In this document: piece by piece, positions 1 to 13,200 of the stretch
How the letters are laid out: the number at the start of each line of letters is the position of its first letter
Position numbering within the stretch: position 1 is the stretch's first letter
Assembly (NCBI GenBank): GCA_013400155.1
Contig: VXBM01000144.1
Coordinates: forward strand, 157,088 to 221,087
Origin: Helopsaltes ochotensis
Lineage: Eukaryota > Chordata > Aves > Passeriformes > Locustellidae
Direction: 5' to 3'
DNA length: 64,000 nucleotides
Notes under the pieces: generated by a model
What the model was told of the DNA's origin: nothing
Database searches by the model: none
Seen by the model: the letters and a program-made list of their open reading frames with translations, nothing else
Position numbers and translations under genes: made by a program

Positions 1-115
1 GGGGGCTCCGCTGCGGGAGCGGTGTCGCGGAGCGCGGTCCCGGGAGCTCTGCCCCAGGGCGGGTGGGACGGGTGCGTGGTGCTTTCCTCGGCAGCGTGTG
101 AGCCCCGGTCTGCTC
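1..115 (+). promoter_or_regulatory. DNAJC24: CpG-rich 5' end of DNAJC24 (promoter and/or non-coding exon 1)
   Basis: The first ~115 bases are G+C rich with many CpG dinucleotides, then composition drops sharply to AT-rich intron. The next exon (from 1115) begins in 5' UTR, so a non-coding first exon should lie here or just upstream. Possible splice donors are GTGCGT at 72 and GTGAGC at 98; the sequence alone does not decide between them. The transcription start may lie before the window. No TATA box is evident, as expected for a CpG-island housekeeping promoter. Confidence 0.6.
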
Positions 116-1114
116 GTAGCTCTGCGGGCTTGGAAACACGTACTTTCCTTCCTCCGTGAAAGAAAGGTTGATTCTGAAGTACGACGGTAGTCACCAGGAA
201 GCAGTTTTAGTGCTGAATGGAAAAAAATGACTTAAATCTGTTTTTGTTTGTTTGTTTTACAATTAATTTACAGTTATAGAGCTTGTGTATTTACAAAGCT
301 CTTGCCGCTGACAGTATATTTCTTCTCTGGAAGTTCATAGTAAATCAGCTACTGCCAGCTTGGGATTCCAGCACACCTAAGAATCTGCTGAAGCTCAAAC
401 ACTGCCATTCTATTACCGGCACTTAGTTCTCCTGTTTATTTTTTTTTCTTTCTGGGTCATTAACTTGATGAAAGATGGCCAGAATTGAAACCCACACTAC
501 TAGTTAGGCTTTACTTAGTGACCTGTGCTAACTTTGTATGTTTTGGTTCACTTTTGTTCGTTTGTTTTTACATCTCTCCTACTTTAAGAAAGTTGACTTC
601 TTGCTCAGCAAGATGAAGGAGTTCCCATGCTCTGAAAATGTCATTTTGTTAAAACCAACACATACCTTTTGTTATGTCTTCTTGCACAGATCTTATTCCC
701 AATTTGAAAAATGTCACACTTTTATGTACTTCATGTTTCCATGTGTTAAGTATGGTATTGCTTCTAAGTCAAAAGTTTGTTTTAAAACGTGTCTATATAA
801 AAGGTGTATCTGTAACCTGGGCCATTTCTAAACATTTTACATACAAAATGATTTTCAAAGAAGTATGGATGGCTTCTGAGCAGGATATGCTGAGGCACTT
901 GGACAGGAAACACAAGACTTCACTTTTGACAGTCTGTGGGATGAAAAAGCCATGTGAATCTAGCTTTTTTTGCACACTAGTTCTCATATAACAGTGCAGA
1001 GGTGCTTGAGGGTAACAGTCAATTCTGTGAACCTGTGGTTCACCACATCCTTGGTTTTGTTTTTTCTGTTTCCCTTTCAAGTTGTGATTTCATTTATTTG
1101 GTTTTCTTACGCAG
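116..1114 (+). other. DNAJC24: DNAJC24 5' UTR intron
   Basis: AT-rich non-coding sequence between the CpG-rich 5' end and the first coding exon, ending in a good acceptor (TTTTCTTACGCAG, AG at 1113-1114). It has short TTTG runs around 241-256. The open reading frames here are short and show no recognisable protein. Confidence 0.5.
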
Positions 1115-1255
1115 TGCTGAAGAAGTGATTTCAAAGCCAGTCAGGCCATGGCCTTGGAAAGGATCAACCAGAAGGACTGGTACAAGGTCCTGGGGGCCAA
1201 ACCATCAGACAGCCCGGCAGAGCTGAAACGGAAATACCAAAAACTTGCTTTGTTG
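1115..1255 (+). CDS. DNAJC24: DNAJC24 first coding exon (5' UTR 1115-1147, coding 1148-1255)
   Basis: Acceptor AG is at 1113-1114 and the donor is TTG|GTAAGG after 1255. The 36 codons (residues 1-36) run from MALERINQKD to KLALL and cover helices I and II of the J domain up to the base before the HPD-bearing exon. The exon ends in phase 0. An in-frame TGA at 1118 precludes an upstream start in this exon. Confidence 0.95.
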
Positions 1256-4200
1256 GTAAGGCTGGATCTGATATTTAAGATAAACCAAAGTTATTTTTAT
1301 AAAACAATAAGCTAAGAGTTGCAAGGTTTGGTTTTTGGGGTTTTTTTTTTACAGTTTGTGTATCCATGTGATTGATCAGATGTAACCCTCGAGCACACAA
1401 AGACCAGATGCAAAGAACAAAAAGAAGTTTTTTTCCCCAATAGTCAGTAGTATTGAAATAAAAAAATTAATAGGAGGAAAATATGTTAATTTTATTGGAA
1501 AGCTTCTGGTGAGTTTTTTGTGGAGTTGTATTCTTGGTCATGCATCAAGACTTCACGTTCTGTGAATTCCCCTAATTTTTTCTGTACTGCTGCTGTATGT
1601 GCATAAGAATCTCAGAGCTTTACCAGATTATTCTGTGTGATTCTTGGTTATTCTGTTTTCCTCCCTCCCTTGAATTCAGGCATTTTGCTCAAAAAGTGCT
1701 TTGGCTTGGGTTTCTGAGGAAAATGGAGTGTCTTTTTTGATACTGTTGACTCTTTTCAGCTGAATGTGATAGACAGAATTCCCAAGGTAACTAAATTCCT
1801 GTTTCTTGAAAGCTGATGACTTGGTAGAGAAGAAGAAAGGTGGGCAGAACTTAGTTTTTATAGGAAAAACTCCCTTTTCTGTAGGAAGCTGCCAGCTAGG
1901 CTGTCAGTATTGTCAGGGTGTTGGAGCATGTGTGTAGCAGATCTGAGGTGGTTTGAGGTGTCAGAATGAACGTGATAAGAAGCTGGGATTTTTAAGTGAG
2001 GTAAAGAGAATGCCAGTGACCAGGAGGCTGAATTTTGTTGGAGTTGAAGTAAATTCATGGTGTTGTGGGGGGAGGTTGTTAATTTTTATTTCTCACCATT
2101 ATAGAAACAGTTTTAAAGTTTGGTCATTTCACCAGTACGTTCCAATTTTACACATCTTAGTATTCTTCAGCTGAATTTGCTAGGCAACCCCTGCTGTACA
2201 TCTGCTCCTTCTCAGTGCCTGTGAACTCATTTCTTTGCCTGAAACTGATTGCTGTACTTAGTCTTAAGTTCTATCCCTGGCAAGATGTTTGTGTATAGAT
2301 TCTGGGCATAAATCCTTTGGTTCTCATTAAGCTTTGATTATTCTAATGTAGGAGAGAGCTTTGGAAACCAAGTTTCCTAGTTCCATTTTGAATAGAAATT
2401 GTTGTTTTCTTGGACCTCCTAATGGTTTTGTTCTATTGAATTGCTGGTAAAATGCGAGTAAAAGATTAATAAAGGTCTGTTTGTTCTTAATGAAGGTGGT
2501 CAAATACCTCTTCTGTCCAGACAGGGGGCTAATTTAAACTGAATACTGTAGTGGAATTAATATATTTATTTTCCTATGAATTGATGTATAATAATGGAAT
2601 TAAAATGATAGGTGTTGTTCAGAGCTGTTACAGAAGTGAAGCTTACATAGTCCCTTTCTTGTATGAAGTTTTTTAAAACTGTGTTATAGAGCTGTATTTC
2701 GATGTAATTTCATGTCATTATTTTGGGGTGTATGAAGCGAGAATTATCAAAATGTACAACTGTGTGTCTACACCTCTAACTGTAGTTTCAGAAAATTAAA
2801 GTATTGTTTTCATATTGTTTGTATACAGGCGTTTCTTTAGCACCTGTATATTTCCAACCTGATTGGTTAGTGCTCTTTATTTGAAAAGTCAGTGAGAAAT
2901 GTTAGAGAAAATGAAGATTTTTTTGTTTTTCTTTTGGTGTCTGTGGATGTATCCCTCTGACTAAAAAGCGGTGTTTACTGATGTTTACTTGGAGGTGTTT
3001 TCCCAAGGCAGATCTGCTGCTTGTCTGTTGTTGTTACCATATGTCCTGTCTCTGCTCATCTTTTTCTTTTAGCTGAACTGTTACAGACTCTGCTTGGTGC
3101 TCTCCTTCCTGATGCAGCATCTAGCACAGTCACTCTGGGGTCTGTAAAGCATGGTGCTAATGAGACCACCATGGTTTTTATGGGCCTTACAGCCCCACTG
3201 GCTGTAGGAGAGACTGGAGGGCACAGCACGTGTCTTCTCTTAGTTACAGTGAGAAAGTGCCACAGTTGTTGAGTTGAGAGGTTCTGTGGTTGGAGAAACT
3301 CCTAAGGGTTTCCTGAAAGAAAAGAATGCCGTGGCATGTTAACACAGAAATGTTCTCTCTGATTCAGGGATTCATGAGCTGTGGCCTTCTGAAGATTGGC
3401 CATATTAGGGGAACGTTTGTCCTGATGATGTTCCTTGATCACCCACTGTTCATGGTTAATAAGAAATCCGGCAGTGGATGGACCTTTTGTGTCCTTTTAG
3501 ATGAAGTCACTCTCCTGCTCTCCAGGCTGGTCCTTGCAGCCCGTGGTAATTTCTCAGCTCCAAGTGCCCAAGTGCTCCTTGGGTTCTCTGATGCTGTTAC
3601 TGGAGATGGGGGTGGTATGAGTGGCACTGCCATTGCCGAGGACAGGGGACAGAGCTGCTTGCAGGTACGTGCAAGTTTTTAGAAGCTGGAATAGCAGATG
3701 AACACAGCCATATATTGCTTCTTAAAAGATTGCATGTCAAATTTTATGGTCAGTGAAGAGTGTTTTCCAATTTTTATATAGCTGCAGAAGTTAATCTCCT
3801 GAAGAATTATGCTGTGCTAATAGCCTTAAACTCCAAAGGTTTGCAAAGGAACTTGCATGTTGGATACTAGCTGCAGTTAATATGACATTGATTCTGTAAT
3901 CATGAATGTTCTGATCACAAGTGTTCCTTAGCATCATCAGAATAAGATGGTGGAATTTATTTTTAAACATAATTTTGCTGTTAAAATAAAAATGGCAAAT
4001 CTCTGAGTCCAAGCCTTTTTTTAGTGATCCCCAATGCTTCAAGTTGAGCATTTGCTTTTTGCCATCTGCTATTTTCTGTATTTGTCAACACATGTATGCT
4101 TAGCATCTTGAAGGAACAGGCAGATGTAAAATTTCCAAAGCTAAAAAGAGTTGGAGATCTTGCCATATGTCATCCAAAAGACAACTATATTTGCAGTTAA

Positions 4201-7200
4201 ATCTCAGGATTGACCTTAATAATACATAGTACACAATTAAAAGTGATTGAATTGTAGCTTTGTAAGAAAGACTTCATCAGGGCAAATTCGCTTAAAACTA
4301 ACAAATTTTTAAAACCAAGCCCCTTTTTATTAATTCTAACAAACTGAGAATGGAAAACGTTAATAACCCAGAACAAAACTGTACATTGCCATTCTACTAG
4401 AGTGAATATATTTTTCGTTACTGCACTTAAGTTTTTCATTTGGTCAGGTCACAACATGTGAATTATTTTACTGTAGATAAGATGAGTTCAATCCTTAAGA
4501 ATAGTATTAATTTGATACAGAAAATGAGTTTGGCCTGAAACTAGGGATTTTTTTTCCTGCCACACTTTCTAATTATCTAAGCATCTCATAAAATTTCCTT
4601 GAGACTTAATTTTTTTTTTAATAATTCTTCTGTACTTAGGTGATTCTAAATCCTGGATCATCTTGATACTCTCTTAGTGTAAGAATCAGTAGCAGCTGAA
4701 GATGACAGACTTTGGGGTACAACATGCATGTGCCTTTGTCAATTCTATAAAAAGTTTATTTTAAAAAGGAAGTAAAACTTCTGTGCAGGCTCATGCTCTG
4801 GCACAAAGTTCCAGCCAATAATTCTGAAAGGAGAAAAAATCTGTGAGTGAATGCTTTGAAACCAGCATAGCTCAATGCAAAGATTCCTTGGCTGACTCTT
4901 ACAAACTCATGCTAAATTGCATTCTGAAGCCCAGAAGACTTGTAGTTTCCGTGCCTGAAAGGAATCCAGCAAATTCTGAGAATTAATATCTTGGTGAAGT
5001 GCTAGGAGTAGGTCTTTAATCTTCTGTCTTTGGAATGTGCTGGTGGGTTTGAGATCTTTGGGATATACACAGCCTTTTATCCATAGTTACATACAAGGTA
5101 GTTTCAACAAGGTGATGTCTTAAATGGATAAATTGGTTTTGTGCTCTGTGCTTTGTTTTTTAAGGAATCAATTCAGCTTTTAGGAAGGACAGTGCTTGTG
5201 TTCCATTTCTAAATGTCTATAATACTGACAGAAGATGAAATTAGAGCAACAGGAATAGGACATTCAGGGGACACCCCTCCCCCCACCCCCCCCAATCTTA
5301 TTTTTGGCACAATTTTAGCATTTGCTTTTGGTCTAGCACTTTCTGGTCAAAGAATAAGTTGTCAGATTGTTTCTGAATTTTTATGTAGCTGCTTTATATC
5401 TGAAAACTGCTTTTTACCAGGAATAAAGTCACCACACACATAAGCTTTGTCTAGCTGAGAATCAGGTGTCTGTTCCTGTTGATGCTGATGATATTATAGG
5501 ATACCTTTCAACTGGAAAAAAAATTATTGTGCAGGAAAATTATATGCTGCTGTTACAATGTGTGCCCTAATCTTAAAGAAAATCCATGTAATTTGAGCAG
5601 GCAGTATGCAAGAAGCTCTTATTTTTAATATGGTAAGGAAATAAAATGTGCCACTTAACACAGAGTGCTACAAAGATTATCTTTTTTATCAAAAGGGTGG
5701 TGTCTGTGTATATGAATACAAAGTGTTAAGGTCCTCACTTGATCCATTTGAAAGAGTGGAAGATTTGCAAGCAGAGCATCAGGCATAGGTGAGAATGAAT
5801 CTCAGCAACAGTAAATAAGGAAATTAATAGAAATTTAATGAGGCAAAATTACTTCAAGAGGAGATTATTCCATGGAGCATGTTTAAAGGAAAGACACAGG
5901 ATTTTCTGGAGAGCAGAGAATCTGTTATCAGATTTATGTAGCCTCCTAAATTCTGCAATCACAAGAAATGCAAAGGGTGTCATATATGTAAAGTTAAAGA
6001 GCTGCTTGCTCATTTTTTATGATTGTTGATTTAAAGTTTGTTGCAATTCAGTATTACTCCTGAAAGGACCTGATTACTGAGGAACTTCATGATAAATTTG
6101 AGAATTTGAAACTTAAAAATGAGAACACTTGGAGTTTTGTGTTGCAAGTCTCATAATAATGCTTTTCATGAGAATCAGGCAGTGTACATATCCCTTTTTC
6201 AATAGTCTTGGCCAGGTTGGTTTTTTTTTTTTGTTTGAATAGCAGCACACATGTTAGAGGTGTTTTACAGATAGTTGAGCTTAGCTAATTCTAACTTCAC
6301 CTAACTGGAAGAAAACGGATTTGTAGTTTGACAATATAAACAGGGCAAGTTCAGTGCAGCCTGGTGCTTGACTGGAATTAATCTAGTAGCTGCAGAAAGA
6401 TTAACCATCAAGTTTAATACAGAGGACTATTGTTTCAGTGCCCAGGGTAGATTTACTTGGAGCTGTTCTTTACATCTGATTTACCAATTATCACTTTAAT
6501 ACAAAGAAGGGAGTGTATTTTCAAGTTGTGACTTGAGAAGTTGATTCCTGGCCTAGGTAGTACCAAGTGAAGCTTGGTGTTAGAGAAGTCACTGATTCAA
6601 ACAGCTTCATTAGCCAGGTCATGATCATGCTGCTGCTGTTTAAACTGAGTTGTGTGATTTATTCACCTGACTTTGGTGTTGGCTTTTGTTTGGTTTACTT
6701 TGTAATGTGTAATGATTTTTTAAAGATGTAGGTGAATTTTGATGAGCGGATGGAGTGTGAATATCCATGCAGAAGAAATTTTATCTTTACACAGAACATG
6801 AGAACCTATAGCATCACAAAATAAGCCGGCAAGTAAGTAGTGCATTGCTTATCCAGGTAGTTCAGCCAGTTGTGAAAATAGTGTTAGTTTGAAAAATTTC
6901 TAAATTTAATCTGTTTACTTACAGGGTTATTGTCCACAGTTCATTTGTTATAATGAGCAGCTTCTGGTACTTCATCTTCTGTAGATTTATGGTTCATACA
7001 TAACAGAATGAGCACCAGGCAATTGAAATGAGAGATTTGGCCAAATTGTGCTTGGCTTTTGATGTAATTTGTGCTCTGCAGAGGAATCTGATGCCTCTCT
7101 TGAATCTGATGCCTCTCTTGAACTCTCTTTGTGCCCTGGTTATGTCAATCATTCATTGTAACAATGTATTTTTAAAAGGATCTATACTGTTGTTTGGTAG

Positions 7201-10200
7201 ACTTTTTGTGAAAGGTGTTCAATATTCACAAATATTCGCTGTGTCGTGAGTCTGTGTAAAGTTAAAATTCTGATTAAAAATAAAATTTTCAGTAGCTTAT
7301 TAAATGCCATAAGGATGTTTCTGTAATACTTGCAACTGTTCTTTCAGCATTCTGAGGACATATTTAAATAGTTTTATATTGTGCAGTGTGCTTTTTATCT
7401 CATTTCTAGCATGAGATGTTTGAAATAAAAATCATACAGCAGAAGATACGAATTAAAGCACAAGAAAGGAAGCTGCAAAGACCAGCATGATGATGCTTTC
7501 ACATCATAAATGTTTTGGTAGTTGATGTTTGAACAGCCACAGTCAAGAGTACTGTGATGTGTTCAACATGTCCAAATCAGACTATGCATTCAGGTGTCTA
7601 CTTCAGAAGTTTTAAGCACTAGATCACTTATTTAAAGAAGCTGTAAGTCCAGAACAATGGTCTGAAGGGTGAGAAAAGTTCGGGGTAGAATCAGTCATCT
7701 GGCACTGGCTGTGTTAAAGATCTCTTATTGCTGTTAAACGAAATTGACTATGTTTGTTTTGAATCTTAAATAGTTATTGCATTTCTTCAAATATTGTCAT
7801 GTGATGTACTAACCTCTAAAATTCAGTGTTCTGGGGATGTGTTGGGTTTTTTATTATTTAAATAAATAGTCTGTGTAGTATTTTGTCTTCTGTTTGAAAT
7901 ATGTAATTATTACAGAAAGTTGTTACAGCAACACATTCTCATGTTCCTTCTTTTCTTCATCTTTTTACACTAGAGTCAGGAAATCCCCATCTGAGTGACA
8001 TAACTGTCCCACTCTCCATCTTTTCCTTGCCTCACTGCGTCAGAAATGCTTCCTCATCTCCCATTGAGTTCAAATGCTCAGCAGACATGAGCTCATTTGA
8101 GCTGATTTAATGCAGAAGTGAGTTCATGTACCTGAAGGCTTGGCTTGTAGGATACTTTGTAGATAGCTTATTACTATAGAAAAAAAGTTCAACTTTTTGT
8201 CCTTTGCCAGTCATTTGGATAAACTCTTTGTCACTTAATTTTCAGTTCATTAAAAGTGATGTTTCAAGGCTGAAAAGTCAGTAGTCATCTATTGACTGAC
8301 TGTTGTCAAACTTGACCCTTCATTGTTATTCCCACTAAATTATCAATAATTAAAAAATTCCGTCTGTTTTGCTTGGATTTATGACCTAAGTATGTCCATA
8401 GTCAAAGAAAGTAAAGATGAATGAGTTTGCTGAGCAGCATCTTAGCTAAACATTTTTCTTTCCTTGACAGAACATTAGATTGTAGCTAATGAGGTGTTTG
8501 AGGAGAGGCTGAACATAAGCTGCTCTTTTAAGAGGTACTTGCCTTCTGTCAGAGCAATGCAGGATTGGCTCTGACTGCTGCAGAGAAGCAGTGCCAACGA
8601 TGGGCTTGGGAGGATTCTCCCAGTGAAACTCTGGCTCCTGCAAATGTTGCTGTTGAAGCTGAAGGGATGAAAACCTTGGAGTATTCCTCTACAGTTGCTG
8701 GCCTGTGCAAAGTTTTGACTTTATCTTTCCATCTCCTTTTGTCTATTCCTTTCTAAAACGGGGCATTTCTGTAAAGACTGCCTAGATAGAGTGTTACTAA
8801 ATATCGGTGTCCCAAAGGTCAGTAATGAATTCTGGTAAGTGAGCAGAATATTTTATGGACATGTGATTTCCTAGAGTCCCCCTTGAAGTGTCCCTTTAGC
8901 GTTGTGAGGATATGCTGCCAAAGTTGCTTCCTTGCTGCAAATAGAGAAATTTGCCAACCACATCAACATCAAATCAGAAGTTAAATTAACACCAAACTAG
9001 TGATCAGTCCAGATAGGAACACATCCTTCAAGCCTATAAATAAATCCAGTACAAATTAATTTCTAAGTGTGCGTGATTCCACAGACTCTTTGGTATTGTT
9101 TTCTCACTATGGCTATAAATTCTTGAAATAATGCTGACTTTTATTTATTGTTGTTGTTATTAGGGATTTTTTTCTGTTGTGTTTTGGGTTGTTTTTGGGG
9201 AGGGTTTGCCTGTTTGGTTTATTTAACACTGGTTTTCACAACTGAGTAAATTCTGTTAATAGGTAGCTTTTTATGTCCATTTTAAAAGTTGTAATTCAAC
9301 AAGGGCCCAGCCTGTTACTTTGAGATCTCAAATGGCTTCAAGCACTGTAGTGATTCTATATTAGTCTCAGAGATGGGAAGAGCTGAAAGAAATGGATTCA
9401 AGAAAACAAAAAATTAAAACAACTTATTATGCAAGTGTTGGTTGCTAATAACTAGTTTTTTAAAGGTCCTGTATTCTTCAAGGCCTGCTTTCCATCTGCA
9501 GCTGAAATGCCTTTGGGACTTTGATTATTTTGCATTATGCTTAAATCTGACCTCTTAAAGCTGTGAGGCTGTTTTCAGGTATCCCAAATGAATCGGAAAA
9601 TGAATGTTATACTTTGGTTTGGAATACGCGTTTGTGACTGGGGCAGAGGGGCAACACAGAAAATTGTGCTTTGTGCTCAGCAGCTCTTAGGAGGTTGTGG
9701 GTATCAAAGTAATTGACTTTGCCTGCAAAAGGGTTTTCCTCTTCCAAGTCCCAGTGCCAGCTGAAGGCTCCTGCCCCAAACTGTCTGTCCCTGCCCTTCT
9801 GCCAGATGTTACTCAGCCAGGAAATAGCATCCTGTGGGTTTTCCTTCAAGCACTACTGTCCATGGCAGCTGGAAAGGTTTCTCCCTCTTTTTTCAGTAGT
9901 TTAAGCAGCCCTGCTTGGTTTGATTTTCTGGGGTTTTTTTTGTTTGTTCGTTTGTTTGTTTGTGGTATTTTTCTATGATAAAATCCAGGATTTGGGAGTT
10001 TGTTTTCACATGAAAGTAGCGTTTGCCTAAACTGTTTTCCTAACCATTTGTTTGTCTAGAATTATTATATGACTAGGGCCGAAATAATCTGTGCCTAAAC
10101 AACAGAACATTGTTCGATGTGATATTAGTGTAAATTGTGAGCATGGGAGCCAGAAATCTAGAAAAAAATTAAAATTCTCTAATTTTACCTTTATACTATT

Positions 10201-13200
10201 GTAAATTTAAGTGGTTTTTTTCCCCCTTCATTCCTTTGCTAGTTTTTGATGATTTTGGGCTGTATAGTGAGGTTTTCAAAGGGCTTTTTGAAGTACCTCT
10301 TGAGGCTCTTGGGTCACTCTTCATAGGAAAGTAAGGAGCCATAGAAAGGGAAGAAAATGAAAGAGTCTGTTTCTAAAAAGGTACTTTTTGGTAACCATAG
10401 CTTCTATTTTTTCTTCTCATTTTCATACCTTCATTAACCAAAGAAATGTTTTCTTCTATTTACACAACCGTTTATATTCTTTGCCATCAATAGAAACTGA
10501 AACATTGACACTTGATTTTTTTGAAGGGCTCTAAAGTAGCAGATTCATGGAGTGTTGCCTTGGACAAAGAGGAGAGCCACTGTCACCAGTTAAGACCAGT
10601 AAGAGAGTGTGAAGTTCAAAGTAGCAGGGTGATGCTACATTACCATGAAAAAAACAATTACATTTTAAGTATGTTTAAGCAAGATACCTTTAAAAAAAAG
10701 AAACCCAACATGGAAATTAATGAGTTTATGGCAGTGTAATTTAGTCTATGGAGTTTTTTAAATTGCACTTTGAGGATTCCAGTAATTTTCAAGAATTTGC
10801 TGCACTGGATTGATAGTCCCATCCTGTGTTTTTACTGTGCAGCTGTCAGTGAACACCCATTTTGTGTTCTGCATACCTGTTGCACATTGCTGTGTGCATT
10901 TAATCCTAACTTTTTTTAATTCTGGCTGGTTTTAAAAGAAAGCAATTTGGGTTGTTTGTGGGTGTTCCTGCACCAGGAACATTCATCTTGCCCATTCCCA
11001 GTCTTTGTGGACAAGAAAGGATGCCATCCCAGCAGCTCAGGTTAAGAAGACTGTAGGGCAGGAAATGTGAAGCAAATATTTAATATTGAACACTAAACTT
11101 TGTGACTCGCTGTGGCCCCATTGCTGGTAGTGCAGCAGAACAGTGCCGTGTTTGCTGTATCCCAGTAAGCATTAGGTGGCAGTAGCGTGTTGTATTTGGC
11201 AGCTGCTTTGTCGTTGGGTTTTTATCTTTGGTATCTTCAGTGCAGTTTCATAAATGGAGAAAACATGTATTTCATTTCTTGCAGTTGTTATAAAATGCTG
11301 ATATATGGTTGCTTTGGCTGTGAGTCTGTAAGGGCAGCTGTTTGGAGGCCTGTGTGCAGTGGTGGGATTAGTGTGCTGTAGTGTGTGCACAGTGTCCATG
11401 ACTTATTTTCTGGTCTGTAGTACCTAACAGTGTTAACATAAAACATCATATTCTGATGTTAAATATGCTGTTAATGGCCAAGTGAGTTTAGTTCTGCAAA
11501 CCTTACTTTTTCTTATGCTGTTACCATGTCTAAACATAGTATAGTCTATTAGATGATTAGATGAAGTAGGTTTGGGGCTTTCTTTCTTTTTTTTCTCTTT
11601 TAGTCTTTATTCTTAGATGAAAAACAATCCTAGGCTCAAGAGAAAGTTGGTAGGAACATAATTAACCTTTCAGCACAGTGGTGTTACTGTCACTCCAGGT
11701 CTCGGACAAGTGACCCTTTTGGGAGGGTATTTTTTCCCTTCATCCTTGTTTCTCACAGGTAAAGGATCTCAAGGATTTCAGAACTGTGTTGCATTGTATT
11801 AATTGGGCAGGATGATCAATTAATGGAAGAAGAGCAAGAAAGTGTTGACAGAACATGCTACCTAATTAGTACCTGATGGACCATGTAGGCCACAGAGCCC
11901 AGACTGTGATGTCGCCTCAGGGTGGCAACTATACAAGACCTTTATATGCAAAATAGGCCTGTGGAAAAGCCAGGGAAAGAAGTTTTCATTGCTGAAATAT
12001 TTCCCTTTCCACTGCAACCTTGGGGAAAGCTTAATATTTCACAGAAGGAGCATGTATCAAATGATCAACCCTGTGTTTTGTACACATCTTGCTCTGAAGT
12101 AATGTAGCCTTTTGTTTGCTCAGATATTTTTTAATGGAAGAGCTGATCTACAAATAGGTGTTCTTTTTTAAAAATAAAACTGTGTAGTAAGAGAGAAATA
12201 CTAGGGCAGCAAGATTTCCTGATGGCTCCTGTGATAAAATGGCAAGCAAAAGGATTCTAAGTGAGGCGCAGCCAGCACCACAGGGTTCAAGGGTTCCACC
12301 CCAGCTGGTTTTCAAATACACAGCAGTGCCCAAGAGTTTTTCAGGTGAAACTTAAGGCATTCTGAATTTAAAAACTCACTTCTGAATTGAGTCTAGGAAG
12401 GTGGGATGCCAGAATTACTTAGTTACTGGTAATGAGTGGATTTTTTCTATTCATTTGTACAAACACCTTGGTAATTAATTCACAGTCTTCATTCAGAAGC
12501 TCCTCCTGCAGTGACAGAAGTTTAATGTTTACATGGTTAAATTCAAGATTTTTTCAAAACTAACTAATTTTTTACCGCAGTTTAAACTTCATTGTTTTAC
12601 TGAGATAAACATCTTGTTTCAGAATACTTTCATTGAGTAAATAACCTCTCTTTTTTGTGTGTGTCTAAAATAGTGTATTTTTTTACCCTGCCCTAATTTT
12701 GTAAGTTCAGCTGGTAAATTTGGAAAATGGCTTCTTTCTGTGACCTTTCAGTGAGTGCCACAGGGTGGGGGCCAAGTGCATGTTTGTCACATTTTTCCTT
12801 GATTTTCACAGGTGGCTAAAACGTGCTGGTCTTAAATTTTGTTAGCGAAAAGTTCAAATTCCAGTTTAATAAATGAACTGATAATTTGGCCTGTTTTCTG
12901 ATTTTAAACCCATTGCAGAAGGGATTGTGCAAGAGAAGCAGTTGGGCCCTAGAGCACAGCAGCCAGTCTGTGCTCTGTGTGTCCTGCCCACAACCAGAGC
13001 AAATGCTCATTTGGAGGTGTTGTGCTTGGGTGCTCTGCTATGGCTGATGTGCATGGCAAAGGTAACACCAGGTCTGGACGTTAGTTCTGTTACAGGCTGA
13101 TGGGGATTTGTGGCTGAAAGTGTTCAGGGTGATGATGGAGGTAAAATTAGCCCAAGTGTTAACTTTAAATGTAATTATAGAGCTCTCGGAGTGTTGTAAT

